In this document: piece by piece, positions 16,833 through 24,658 of the stretch
How the letters are laid out: each line of letters opens with the position of its first letter
Numbering within the stretch: the stretch's first letter is position 1
Assembly (NCBI GenBank): GCA_947462495.1
Contig: CANHOY010000003.1
Coordinates: forward strand, 1 to 26,901
Source: Bacteroidota bacterium
GTDB taxonomy: Bacteria; Bacteroidota; Bacteroidia; Chitinophagales; Chitinophagaceae
Length of the DNA: 26,901 nucleotides
Reading direction: 5' to 3'
Notes under the pieces: model-generated
The model's database searches: none
Told to the model about the DNA's origin: nothing
Seen by the model: the letters and a program-made list of their open reading frames with translations, nothing else
Position numbers and translations under genes: made by a program

Positions 16833-17510
16833 TTGGCAACTATCTTACATATTGACACTGCTGGCGAAAAAGCCATGATTGCCTTTACTAAAAATAAGGA
16901 GGTATTGGCTAGTAAAGAAAATACGGTTTCAAATACCCATGCCTCTTTTGTCCAAGCAAGTATTCAAGAATTAGCCGCTTTAGCTAAAATTGATCTTCAT
17001 TCTATAGATGCCATAGCAGTTACAAAGGGGCCAGGCAGTTATACAGGCCTTAGAGTAGGATTATCCAGTGCAAAGGGAATTGCTTATGCACTACAAAAAC
17101 CTATAATAGGATTATCCACCCTAGCCCTCTTGGCCAATACGGCAAAAAGAAGCCCCTTATTTGAAAGCCAGGGATTGCAAATTTTTGCTATGATTGACGC
17201 CAAAAGAATGGAGGTATTTGGTGCTATTTTTAATCAAGCCCAAGAAATTTCCTTAAAAGAACAAGCCATTGAATTAGATACCACTTATTTTGAAAATTTA
17301 GTGCGTAATGGCCCCATACTCTGTATAGGTAGTGGAGCTCCTAAAGTAAAAAATTTAATAACCCATGCTTCCGTATTGTATTGTGATTTATCTTATAACA
17401 TTATGGATTTCATTGAATTAGCTGAATCAAAATTTGCATTAAATGACTTTGAAGATACTGCCTATACAAGCCCTGCCTATTTAAAGGAGTTTTATTTAAA
17501 AACGAACTAG
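16833..17510 (+). CDS. tsaB: tRNA threonylcarbamoyladenosine biosynthesis protein TsaB
   Basis: TsaB is the non-catalytic ASKHA-fold partner of TsaD in making t6A37 on ANN-decoding tRNAs. At 225 residues it is the normal size. Residues 1-10 (ATILHIDTAG) form the phosphate-1 strand, and VTKGPGSYTGLRVGLSSAKG is the family's signature stretch. The start must be TTG at 16833: no ATG or GTG lies between the in-frame stop TAA at 16815-16817 and the conserved N-terminus. The C-terminal part is shorter than the kinase-like lobe of TsaD, as expected. Neither tsaD nor tsaE is nearby. Confidence 0.94.
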   Translation: MATILHIDTAGEKAMIAFTKNKEVLASKENTVSNTHASFVQASIQELAALAKIDLHSIDAIAVTKGPGSYTGLRVGLSSAKGIAYALQKPIIGLSTLALLANTAKRSPLFESQGLQIFAMIDAKRMEVFGAIFNQAQEISLKEQAIELDTTYFENLVRNGPILCIGSGAPKVKNLITHASVLYCDLSYNIMDFIELAESKFALNDFEDTAYTSPAYLKEFYLKTN

Positions 17511-17539
17511 GGGAAGAGCCATAAAAAAATATGATTAGG

Positions 17540-17644
17540 TGCTTAAACTTATTGTGTATAAACTAATCTAGTTTTTTAGCCAAAACTTTACACAAACAGC
17601 AAGTTGCGAACATTTTATATATTAATAAAAATTAAGTTTAAGCA
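17540..17644. repeat. 12-bp inverted repeat upstream of the ArsR-type gene
   Basis: TGCTTAAACTTA at 17540-17551 recurs as its exact reverse complement at 17633-17644, with 81 bases between. The right arm ends 8 bases before a -7 box. It could be paired regulator sites or a long-loop hairpin. The surrounding 190-base gap (17511-17700) shows no other gene. Confidence 0.6.
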
Positions 17645-17652
17645 TAAATCAT

Positions 17653-17660
17653 TAGCTTTG
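17653..17660 (+). promoter_or_regulatory. Candidate -7 box for the ArsR-type/rhodanese pair
   Basis: TAGCTTTG matches TAnnTTTG exactly, 40 bases before the regulator's ATG and 8 bases after the right arm of the inverted repeat. A repressor bound at that arm would cover the promoter. Confidence 0.4.
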
Positions 17661-17700
17661 ACATGCAAATTTTAATATTAAACCCCATTACTATTTTTAT

Positions 17701-18036
17701 ATGAATCCGTCTTTACCACAATTACAACTCGCCAATGGAAATAATCTATTAAAAGTAGATTTATTGCACAGCAAAAAAGCGGCTATGATTCTTCGTGCAT
17801 TGAATCACAAATTGCGTCAGCAAATTGTAAAATTAATTGACGAACAACAAAAGGTAACGGTTACTGAAATTTATGTAAAATTAAGATTAGAACAATCAGT
17901 GGCTTCACAACATTTGGCTATTTTAAGAAGAGCCAGCATTGTATCCACTATACGCGAAGGAAAATTTATTTTTTACACAGTGGATTACAATCGACTAGAT
18001 CAAGTAAATAAATTCATAGAACAACTAGTTGGATAA
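17701..18036 (+). CDS. ArsR-type winged-helix transcriptional regulator (cysteine-free)
   Basis: This is a 111-residue DNA-binding protein with the ArsR/SmtB fold. A helical dimerisation region runs to about residue 50. The helix-turn-helix follows (about 52-78), with EQSVASQHLAILRRA as recognition helix, and then the beta-hairpin wing VSTIREGKFIFYTVD (about 81-95). It contains no cysteine at all, so the metal-thiolate site of ArsR/CadC and the dithiol switch of BigR/SqrR persulfide sensors are both absent. What signal it senses, if any, is unknown. The next gene's ATG begins one base after its stop, so it is co-transcribed with the double-rhodanese protein. A 12-bp inverted repeat and a -7 box upstream suggest autoregulation. 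Confidence 0.88.
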   Translation: MNPSLPQLQLANGNNLLKVDLLHSKKAAMILRALNHKLRQQIVKLIDEQQKVTVTEIYVKLRLEQSVASQHLAILRRASIVSTIREGKFIFYTVDYNRLDQVNKFIEQLVG

Positions 18037-18037
18037 A

Positions 18038-18709
18038 ATGTCTTTATCAATAGAAGAATTTCAAGCGCTTACACTTGATGAATCTGTTTACATTATAGAT
18101 ACAAGACCTGCTGAATTATTTGTTAACGGTTATATTCCCAATGCCTTAAATATAACCCCTGCTACAATCAAGTATGCATTAGCTATGGGTATTCTCACCA
18201 AAGAAACCCCTGTCGTGTTTGTTACTCAAGATGATTTGATTGCAGAAACTATGGCTTACTTTAAAAAAGCTGAGTTTACTCAAATTAAAGGGTATTTGCA
18301 AGGTGGTTTTGCAAGCTGGTTGGCTACTTCCAAGAAATATGATTTAATTATTGAAATAGAAGTAGATGAATTGGCCATGGATTTGCCCTATGATGAATAT
18401 TTAATGGTATTAGATACTCGAGAAGAAAATAATTTTGACCAGGAGCATATAAAAAATTCTGTTTCCCTTCCTTTATCTGAAATGGGAGATCCAGGTAGCA
18501 TGTCAGAATTAGATGAGCATTTCAATATTTATATCCTAACAGATAATGGGGAAAGTAATACCCTTGCTGCCAGTTTATTAAAAAAACAAGGCATTCATAA
18601 TATCAGAATTACAAAAGGTGGTTGGGAAGAATTACTACAAATAAAAGATAAATTCAAATTCGAACGCAGTCCACAAAAATCTGTCGAAGAAGACTCCTCT
18701 TTAAATTAA
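18038..18709 (+). CDS. Tandem rhodanese-like protein lacking active-site cysteines
   Basis: The protein has two rhodanese-like domains: residues about 3-98, with IIDTRPAELFVNGYIPNALN and a closing GGFASW, and about 108-205, with VLDTREENNFDQEHIKNSV and KGGWEELL. The catalytic cysteine expected at the start of the CxxGxR loop is replaced by Thr in both: VFVTQDD (Thr63) and IYILTDNGES (Thr168). The whole protein has no cysteine, so sulfur transfer by a persulfide is not possible. It may be a binding or scaffolding protein. I chose the ATG at 18038, one base after the regulator's stop, over the TTG at 18029, which would overlap it. It is encoded with the ArsR-type regulator and convergent with the acyltransferase gene. 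There is no signal peptide. Confidence 0.87.
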   Translation: MSLSIEEFQALTLDESVYIIDTRPAELFVNGYIPNALNITPATIKYALAMGILTKETPVVFVTQDDLIAETMAYFKKAEFTQIKGYLQGGFASWLATSKKYDLIIEIEVDELAMDLPYDEYLMVLDTREENNFDQEHIKNSVSLPLSEMGDPGSMSELDEHFNIYILTDNGESNTLAASLLKKQGIHNIRITKGGWEELLQIKDKFKFERSPQKSVEEDSSLN

Positions 18710-18721
18710 GTATATACCCAA

Positions 18722-19609
18722 CTAGTGTACTACTAAATTGCTGTATTTAGAAGCATCATATTGGAATCTCCAACGTCTATGTGTCCATAAATAATTAGCA
18801 GGATTTTGCTTTATTTTTTCTTCAAGTACTTTAACATACAAAGCGGTTAATTGCCCGTCTTTAAAATAATTGGGCGAAGTGGTCATCACCTCATATTCAG
18901 AATGATAATATCCTCTTTTAACTCTATAAAAATGTACAAATACTTGCGCTGTATTATTTAATTTCGCTCCTTTCTCTGGACCCTTTACAAACGGAGTAAG
19001 TTGACCGAAAAAAGGAACCCAAAAAGCGGACAAAGGATTGCCTGGATTTTGATCGGCTGCCAATGCCATTGCATAGCGCCCTTTAGTGGCAAACTTTTGA
19101 AACTGCGCTCTAAAATTAGTAGCTGGAATCATAATACTTCCATACCTTTTTCTTAACCCTAATATTATTTTATTAAAATGTGGATTGCTCAAAGGCATAT
19201 ATACAGCAATAAATGGGTAATCGCCATACTTGGCTACGCCCCAATTGGCAAACTCCCAATTAAAAAAATGGCCTGCCATAATTTGAACATTCTGTCCAGT
19301 CTTGTATAAATCATTTAATACTTCCGAATTCGAACTAAACCTTTTCATAAAAGTCTTATCTGACATAGATAATAACTTGAAAGTTTCAATAAAAGAATCA
19401 GTAAATTGTCTATAAAAATCATTGGCAATTTTGTTTCTTTCAAGTAGGGTCTTATTCGGAAAGGCTATGGCTAAATTTTGCTTGACTACTTCTACTCGAT
19501 ACTTAACGACTCTTTGTAATATAAAAGCAACGATATCGCTTAACAAATACATTATTCGCCAAGGAAGTAAAGAAAATAAATAACAAAAACTATAAATAAT
19601 AAAATACAT
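18722..19609 (-). CDS. LpxL/HtrB-family lipid A (lysophospholipid) acyltransferase
   Basis: This is a 295-residue inner-membrane acyltransferase of the family that adds secondary acyl chains to lipid A. A hydrophobic N-terminal anchor (about 3-33) is followed by the H-x4-E catalytic motif in GHFFNWEF (His114, Glu119), an acceptor-binding stretch with AADQNPGNP, and the family-typical C-terminal WTHRRWRF. Bacteroidota paralogues also include ornithine-lipid or flavolipin acyltransferases, so the exact acceptor is open. It ends 12 bases from the convergent double-rhodanese gene and follows ispG by 24 bases, so it is probably co-transcribed with ispG. Confidence 0.9.
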   Translation of the reverse strand: MYFIIYSFCYLFSLLPWRIMYLLSDIVAFILQRVVKYRVEVVKQNLAIAFPNKTLLERNKIANDFYRQFTDSFIETFKLLSMSDKTFMKRFSSNSEVLNDLYKTGQNVQIMAGHFFNWEFANWGVAKYGDYPFIAVYMPLSNPHFNKIILGLRKRYGSIMIPATNFRAQFQKFATKGRYAMALAADQNPGNPLSAFWVPFFGQLTPFVKGPEKGAKLNNTAQVFVHFYRVKRGYYHSEYEVMTTSPNYFKDGQLTALYVKVLEEKIKQNPANYLWTHRRWRFQYDASKYSNLVVH

Positions 19610-19633
19610 GTAGTGTTTTATACGATCATCAAA

Positions 19634-21649
19634 TTATTGAGGAGCAATCCATGCCCCGTGTTCCTTCAAAAGTTGGATGAGTTCATCCACAGCTACTGCG
19701 CTGTCTATATTCCTTTTCATCACTTCCTTTCCTTTGTATAAAGTGATCTTACCCACTCCACTTCCTACATAACCAAAATCAGCATCTGCCATTTCACCAG
19801 GTCCATTTACGATACAACCCATAATGGCTATTTTTAACCCTTTTAAATGACTGGTTACACTTCTTATTTTTGCAGTGGTTTCTTGTAATTCAAATAAGGT
19901 TCTACCACAACTAGGGCAAGAGATATATTCAGTTTTTGAAATTCTTGTTCTGGTGGCTTGCAGTATTCCAAAAGCAGTCGTATTCAAAAACTGTTCCATG
20001 GAATGATTGCTAAAATAATTTCTACCTGACACTTTACCACCTTCCGAGGACAAGGCAAAATCGGCGTGCACTTTTTCATTGACACCCAAAAACAATCCAT
20101 CCCCCATGCCATCTAGTAAAAGCGCCCCGGTTTCAGTGGCAAAATGTATTAAGTGCTCATCGGCTGTGTTCCATGCGCTATGGGTAGATAAAATTATAGG
20201 ATTGTTGATGTTCAATTCCATCATTCGAACCATCATGCGACGCACTGCTGGCATAGCATGCGCTAATGGGCTGCTTAAGCAAAAAACAACCGATTTGTCT
20301 TTTGCAATTTCTAGTAATTGATCTTCTCTTATTCCATTCTTAAATCCAAAACAATCCACTTCTACAAAGTTGATAAAAGCACTTTTACGAGTGGCTTTTA
20401 AATATTCTTTATAATCAAAAATAGGTAAGTACTTGGTACGGTCGGTTACGGTTTCCCATAATTCAGGTGGAGTAATGACTCTTAAAGTACCTGGTAATTC
20501 AAAATCCAATAAAGTACTTTGCAAGTAAATAAAATCTGCAGCCGCATCCGAAATATTCCACTTGTCTGTAGCCGAATCATATTGATAGCCTATCGCAATT
20601 AGATCATCTGGAACAATGGTTTGTTGATGTCTAAAATCGGCAATCACCACAGGAACAGACTTGCCACCAATAGTATGATTACTGATAGTTGTTCTTCTTT
20701 TATATTCAAAAGGATTGTAAGTTAATTTTTCAATGGAAGGGATATGTTGGATTCCTTTCATTCTATTGGCAGGATATCTTTTCACTAAATCTTTACACAC
20801 AGGAATTTCTAATTCTGGGTCTTCAGTTAAACTTACTCTAATGGTATCGCCAATGCCATCTTCTAATAAAGTACCAATTCCAATCGCACTTTTTATACGG
20901 CCATCTTCCCCATCACCCGCTTCTGTTACACCAAGGTGTAAAGGATAACATTCTTTAAATTCATTTTGCATTTGTTGTATCAGCAATCGATAAGCTTGAA
21001 CCATTACTAGTGGATTGCTCGATTTCATGCTTAGAATAATTTGATGATAGTCCAAGCTTCTTGCTATTCGTAAAAATTCCATTGCGCTCTCTACCATGCC
21101 CATGGCGGTGTCCCCATACCTACTCATGATACGATCACTTAAGGAGCCATGATTGGTGCCAATACGCATGGCAGTTCCATGCTGCTTGCAAAGCAAAACT
21201 AAAGGAGAAAACCTTTCTCTTATCCTTTCTATTTCTTCTAAATATTCCGCATCCGTATATTCAATTTGTTCAAATTTCTTCTTGTCTACATAGTTGCCCG
21301 GATTCACTCTTACTTTTTCAACAATGCCTGCAGCTATTTCAGCCGCATTCGGTGTAAAATGAATATCGGCAACCAAAGGGGTAGCATATCCTTTCGCATG
21401 TAAAGAAGCTTTAATAACCGCTAAATTTTCTGCTTCCGTTTTACTTGGTGCAGTAATTCTTACTAATTCCGCTCCAGCCTCAATGCAACGAATTACTTGA
21501 GCCACTGTTTTTTCAGTGTCTAAAGTATCCGTAGTGGTCATCGTTTGAACTCGTATCGGATGGCCTCCACCAATAATTAAATTACCCACTTTTACTTCAC
21601 GGGTAATTAAACGTTGATAGCTGGTTAAAGAATTGCAATATTGTTCCAT
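19634..21649 (-). CDS. ispG: 4-hydroxy-3-methylbut-2-enyl diphosphate synthase, long form
   Basis: IspG (GcpE) converts MEcPP to HMBPP in the non-mevalonate isoprenoid pathway using a [4Fe-4S] cluster. At 671 residues it is the long three-domain form found in Bacteroidota, Chlamydiae and plants, against about 370 in E. coli. It has an N-terminal TIM barrel (about 1-270, with VRVNPGNY and MRIGTNHGSLS), an inserted A* domain (about 290-560) and the C-terminal cluster domain. Cluster ligands are visible as CPSC (Cys578, Cys581), MGC (Cys612) and Glu619 in NGPGE. All are intact. It lies 34 bases after the class D-like lipoprotein and 24 before the acyltransferase gene. A near-match -7 box (TAACTTTA) falls in the upstream gap. 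Confidence 0.97.
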   Translation of the reverse strand: MEQYCNSLTSYQRLITREVKVGNLIIGGGHPIRVQTMTTTDTLDTEKTVAQVIRCIEAGAELVRITAPSKTEAENLAVIKASLHAKGYATPLVADIHFTPNAAEIAAGIVEKVRVNPGNYVDKKKFEQIEYTDAEYLEEIERIRERFSPLVLLCKQHGTAMRIGTNHGSLSDRIMSRYGDTAMGMVESAMEFLRIARSLDYHQIILSMKSSNPLVMVQAYRLLIQQMQNEFKECYPLHLGVTEAGDGEDGRIKSAIGIGTLLEDGIGDTIRVSLTEDPELEIPVCKDLVKRYPANRMKGIQHIPSIEKLTYNPFEYKRRTTISNHTIGGKSVPVVIADFRHQQTIVPDDLIAIGYQYDSATDKWNISDAAADFIYLQSTLLDFELPGTLRVITPPELWETVTDRTKYLPIFDYKEYLKATRKSAFINFVEVDCFGFKNGIREDQLLEIAKDKSVVFCLSSPLAHAMPAVRRMMVRMMELNINNPIILSTHSAWNTADEHLIHFATETGALLLDGMGDGLFLGVNEKVHADFALSSEGGKVSGRNYFSNHSMEQFLNTTAFGILQATRTRISKTEYISCPSCGRTLFELQETTAKIRSVTSHLKGLKIAIMGCIVNGPGEMADADFGYVGSGVGKITLYKGKEVMKRNIDSAVAVDELIQLLKEHGAWIAPQ

Positions 21650-21683
21650 AAATAGTATACGTAAAGTTAATTATTTTATCGAC

Positions 21684-22433
21684 CTATCTAAGTCCTTTTA
21701 AAAATCCTTGTTGTAATAAAATTACTTTCAATAACGGCACCGAAGACTTCGAAGCTCCCTCCTTCGCTAACTCCTTGGTTTTAGCACTTGTATTTAAAAC
21801 AAAGAAGTAGATATGCTTATTTTCTTCAATAAAACCAAGTACCCATGAAATTTGACTCAATGAGTCCGTGGCTTCTATATAACTTAAATGATAGTTACTA
21901 TTGTCTTCTTTTGAAATCATTTTTTTATATAGCTCTTGACTTCTCTTTTGAAAAGGCAACTCTTTAAAATACATTTTTTTAATAAGTCCAAGTTGTTCGT
22001 CGGCCGTGATACGCAATGATTGATCTCTCCAAAATTCATTACTATTTGCACTTATCACCCCTTTCCCATAATGAATAGAATCGATGCTTTTAATGATTGC
22101 CTCTCTTCCAAGAATGGACATTAAATTTTGGTAAAATGCAATTGAATCTGCACTCACCCAGGTATCTTGGTTTTGATTGATGACCCCTTTGTCTAAAGCG
22201 ACTAAACTAGGGATGATAAAAAAAGTATTCAAAGGGCTATACGCAGAATCTTTGTATCGAGATAAATTAGCAATAGTAAATTGACCAGAACCATTTTCAA
22301 GCAAAGCAAAACTTCCATCTACGCCTGCACTGTCCAAAATTTTTGTAATGCTAGCGTCCAATTTTACATTGTTAGGCGAGCAGCCAAAAAATAAGGCAAC
22401 TGCCATCATTAAGGGGAAAAGGTGCTGTTTCAT
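21684..22433 (-). CDS. Lipoprotein with class D beta-lactamase/transpeptidase fold, catalytic residues lost
   Basis: A signal peptide ends in the lipobox FFGC (Cys18), so this is a predicted lipoprotein. Residues about 25-249 align through several landmarks with OXA-type class D enzymes: SPLNTFFIIPSLVALDKGVI (66-85) over the SxxK helix, FYQNLMSILGRE, HYGKGVI (121-127) over YGN, FWRDQSLRITADEQ, ELPF, and SWVLGFIEENKHIYFFVLN near the end. The usual S-T-F-K reads N69-T-F-F72, so the nucleophilic Ser and the Lys that becomes carbamylated are both gone. YGN reads YGK, SxV reads SIA, and the KTG strand has no KTG. The reading frame is otherwise intact and full length. It is probably a non-catalytic peptidoglycan- or protein-binding lipoprotein. 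It sits upstream of ispG, after its own -7 box. Confidence 0.85.
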   Translation of the reverse strand: MKQHLFPLMMAVALFFGCSPNNVKLDASITKILDSAGVDGSFALLENGSGQFTIANLSRYKDSAYSPLNTFFIIPSLVALDKGVINQNQDTWVSADSIAFYQNLMSILGREAIIKSIDSIHYGKGVISANSNEFWRDQSLRITADEQLGLIKKMYFKELPFQKRSQELYKKMISKEDNSNYHLSYIEATDSLSQISWVLGFIEENKHIYFFVLNTSAKTKELAKEGASKSSVPLLKVILLQQGFLKGLR

Positions 22434-22453
22434 AATACTGTTTTAAAGAGGTA

Positions 22454-22461
22454 CAAAATTA
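22454..22461 (-). promoter_or_regulatory. Candidate -7 box for the class D-like lipoprotein gene
   Basis: The minus strand reads TAATTTTG (exact TAnnTTTG), 20 bases before the ATG and downstream of the FKBP terminator, so this gene appears to start a new transcript leading into ispG. Confidence 0.45.
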
Positions 22462-22478
22462 CCACATAATACCAATAA

Positions 22479-22514
22479 AAACACCCCCATCTTATGCATT
22501 CAGTGGGGGTGTTT
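22479..22514 (-). terminator. Intrinsic terminator after the FKBP gene
   Basis: This is an 11-bp perfect stem (22479-22489 with 22504-22514) with a run of five G:C pairs and a 14-base loop. On the minus strand the stem is followed by a T-rich stretch, as expected for termination 17 bases after the FKBP stop codon. Confidence 0.88.
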
Positions 22515-22530
22515 AACAATTTTTAAGCGC

Positions 22531-23262
22531 TTATTCTATGCCCAATAATTCTACTTCAAAAATCAAAGTAGATCCTGGTCCAATGAATGGCCCAGCTGAA
22601 CGTTCTCCATAAGCTAACTCTGAAGGAATAAATAACTTCCATTTACTGCCCAATGTCATTAGCTGTAATCCATCTTGCCAGCCTTTAATTACTCCATTCA
22701 AAGGAAAGCTAATGGGCTCACCTCTTTGAACAGAACTATCAAAAACAGTTCCATCAATTAAAGTGCCATGGTAATGTACTTTTACTTTACTCTTTAAAGT
22801 AGGTTTAGTGGTGTCATTGCTGGCTACAATAACTTGGTATTGCATGCCATTAGACATTTTAACTACACCTGGTTTTTTTGCGTTTTCAGCTAAAAAATTA
22901 GCGCCCATTTCGCGATTTAGTGTGATTTTTTCTTGACTCATTTTATCTTGGTAGGTTTTAATGCAAACGTCTAATAAACTATCTGGAATGACTCCTTTTG
23001 AAAGAAATCCAGCTAAGATACCCTTTTCAAAGACAGCCATATTAATGTCTTGCAATCCTTGACCTTTCATGCTTTGAGCAATTCTGTAGCCCAAAGCATA
23101 AGAGGCGCTATCTTTCCCATTTTTAATAACTAATGGAGGCGTAACGCTCATCGCTATTTTAGCATTGCCCACTTTCACTTGTTTAGTTGGAGCGGTTTTA
23201 GTTTGAGCGATAGCACCCATGGTTACTAAAACTAAACTTAAAATTAATAAGGTTTTTTTCAT
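22531..23262 (-). CDS. Exported FKBP-type peptidyl-prolyl isomerase (Mip/FkpA-like)
   Basis: This is a periplasmic prolyl cis-trans isomerase of 243 residues. The signal peptide ends at about residue 20 (GAIAQ). Residues about 50-135 form the helical dimerisation arm typical of Mip and FkpA, starting with SYALGYRIAQSM. Residues about 155-243 are the FKBP domain, with VKVHYHGTLIDGTVFDSS, GVIKGWQDGLQLM and AYGERS.GPFIGPGSTLIFEVELL. The active-site aromatic and Asp positions (Tyr164, Asp175, Trp195, Tyr218) are kept. The likely role is folding of envelope proteins. It has its own -7 box and a strong terminator, so it is probably monocistronic although the arg genes lie upstream on the same strand. 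Confidence 0.95.
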   Translation of the reverse strand: MKKTLLILSLVLVTMGAIAQTKTAPTKQVKVGNAKIAMSVTPPLVIKNGKDSASYALGYRIAQSMKGQGLQDINMAVFEKGILAGFLSKGVIPDSLLDVCIKTYQDKMSQEKITLNREMGANFLAENAKKPGVVKMSNGMQYQVIVASNDTTKPTLKSKVKVHYHGTLIDGTVFDSSVQRGEPISFPLNGVIKGWQDGLQLMTLGSKWKLFIPSELAYGERSAGPFIGPGSTLIFEVELLGIE

Positions 23263-23289
23263 AGTATATTTTTTTCTTCTTTAGAGGCT

Positions 23290-23297
23290 CAAAAATA
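23290..23297 (-). promoter_or_regulatory. Candidate -7 box for the FKBP gene
   Basis: The minus strand reads TATTTTTG (exact TAnnTTTG), 27 bases before the FKBP ATG in the 58-base gap after argH. It implies transcription separate from the arg cluster. Confidence 0.45.
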
Positions 23298-23320
23298 CAG
23301 TTAGGATTTCAATTATTGGC

Positions 23321-24658
23321 TTAAAGTTTCAATAATTGTTTAATTTGTTGCTCTACTTTAACAATTTCCATCGAAGCCACCACTTTTTCCATGGTTGCTG
23401 CTATTTGAGTGGTACAAAGGTTGCCTAAACTGCCTTCATGGGTATGTTTCATTTGAGTAGAATAAGTGAAATTGCCTGCTTCTATGGCCAATCCAATTTG
23501 CTTATAAGCGTCTCTAAATGGCATACCACTTAAAACCAACTTATTTACTTCTTCCACACTAAATAAATATTGGTATCTAGGATCCTCTAGTAAATCTTTC
23601 TTCACTTCCATATGTTGAATCATTAATGAAGCCATCTCTATACAATTTCTAAGTTGCGTAAAGGCTGGGAATAGGTGCTCTTTTAATAATTGTAAATCAC
23701 GATGATACCCAGAAGGTAAATTAGTAGTCATCATCATTATTTCATTGGGTAAAGCTTTAATTCGATTGCAATAAGATCTTATTAATTCAAAAACGTCTGG
23801 ATTTTTTTTATGCGGCATGATGCTAGAGCCAGTAGTCAATTCTTCGGGAAATTGTATGAAACCAAAATTTTGATTCATAAACAAACAAGCATCCATACTT
23901 AATTTAGACAAGGTATCTGCTATATTAGCTAAGGCCATAGCCGTTACTCTTTCTGCTTTACCACGTCCCATTTGTGCATACACTACATTGTAATTCAAAG
24001 TTTCAAAACCTAATAATTCCGTAGTTCTTTTTCTATTGATGGGAAAGGAAGATCCATAACCAGCAGCCGATCCTAATGGATTTTTATTAACAATGGCATA
24101 AGCCGCTTGCAACATAGTCATATCATCTACTAAACTTTCTGCATAAGCGCCCAGCCATAAACCAAAGGAAGAAGGCATGGCCAATTGCAAATGCGTATAA
24201 CCTGGAAGTAAATCATTTTTATGTGCTTCACTTTTTTGTTGCAATAAAGTAAAAAAAGTTTGCACTGATGCACTGATACTAATTAATTCGGCACGTAAGA
24301 ATAATTTAATGTCTACTAAAACTTGGTCATTCCTACTTCTGGCACTATGAATTTTTTTGCCCACATCTCCCAAGCTTTCAGTCAACATCATTTCTATTTG
24401 AGAATGAATATCTTCTACGCCAGCATCTAATTTAAAATCGCCTGCTTCAATTTTTTGGTATATTTCAATTAAAGCTTTTTTAAGTTGTGTTTGTTCTAAT
24501 GCAGTAAGTAAGCCTACTTCAGACAACATAGTCGTATGTGCAATAGATCCCAACACATCGTAGGATGCTAAATAAGTATCCATAGCTTGGTCATTACCAA
24601 TGGTAAATTTTTCTACCGCGGCTGATACCTTGCTGTTTTTTTGCCAAAGCTTACTCAT
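23321..24658 (-). CDS. argH: Argininosuccinate lyase
   Basis: ArgH splits argininosuccinate into arginine and fumarate, the last step of arginine synthesis. It is a cytoplasmic homotetramer. With the ATG at 24658 the protein is 445 residues and begins MSKLWQKNS, matching the family's usual start. An upstream TTG at 24676 would add six residues and deepen the overlap with the previous gene, so I reject it. Landmarks are HSARSRNDQV, GYTHLQ (Thr155-His156) and the fumarase/aspartase signature GSSIMPHKKNPD with the catalytic serine loop near 278-279. The gene overlaps the end of the ArgE-like gene by eight bases, which suggests translational coupling in the arg operon. Confidence 0.96.
   Translation of the reverse strand: MSKLWQKNSKVSAAVEKFTIGNDQAMDTYLASYDVLGSIAHTTMLSEVGLLTALEQTQLKKALIEIYQKIEAGDFKLDAGVEDIHSQIEMMLTESLGDVGKKIHSARSRNDQVLVDIKLFLRAELISISASVQTFFTLLQQKSEAHKNDLLPGYTHLQLAMPSSFGLWLGAYAESLVDDMTMLQAAYAIVNKNPLGSAAGYGSSFPINRKRTTELLGFETLNYNVVYAQMGRGKAERVTAMALANIADTLSKLSMDACLFMNQNFGFIQFPEELTTGSSIMPHKKNPDVFELIRSYCNRIKALPNEIMMMTTNLPSGYHRDLQLLKEHLFPAFTQLRNCIEMASLMIQHMEVKKDLLEDPRYQYLFSVEEVNKLVLSGMPFRDAYKQIGLAIEAGNFTYSTQMKHTHEGSLGNLCTTQIAATMEKVVASMEIVKVEQQIKQLLKL

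Noticed and set aside
18029..18037. TTG start for the double-rhodanese gene
   Set aside because: It would overlap the regulator gene by eight bases, while the ATG at 18038 follows the stop directly and matches the domain start.
23310..23338. Terminator at the end of argH
   Set aside because: The 9-bp arms CAATTATTG/CAATAATTG pair across 11 bases, but the stem is AT-rich and no T-tract follows on the minus strand.
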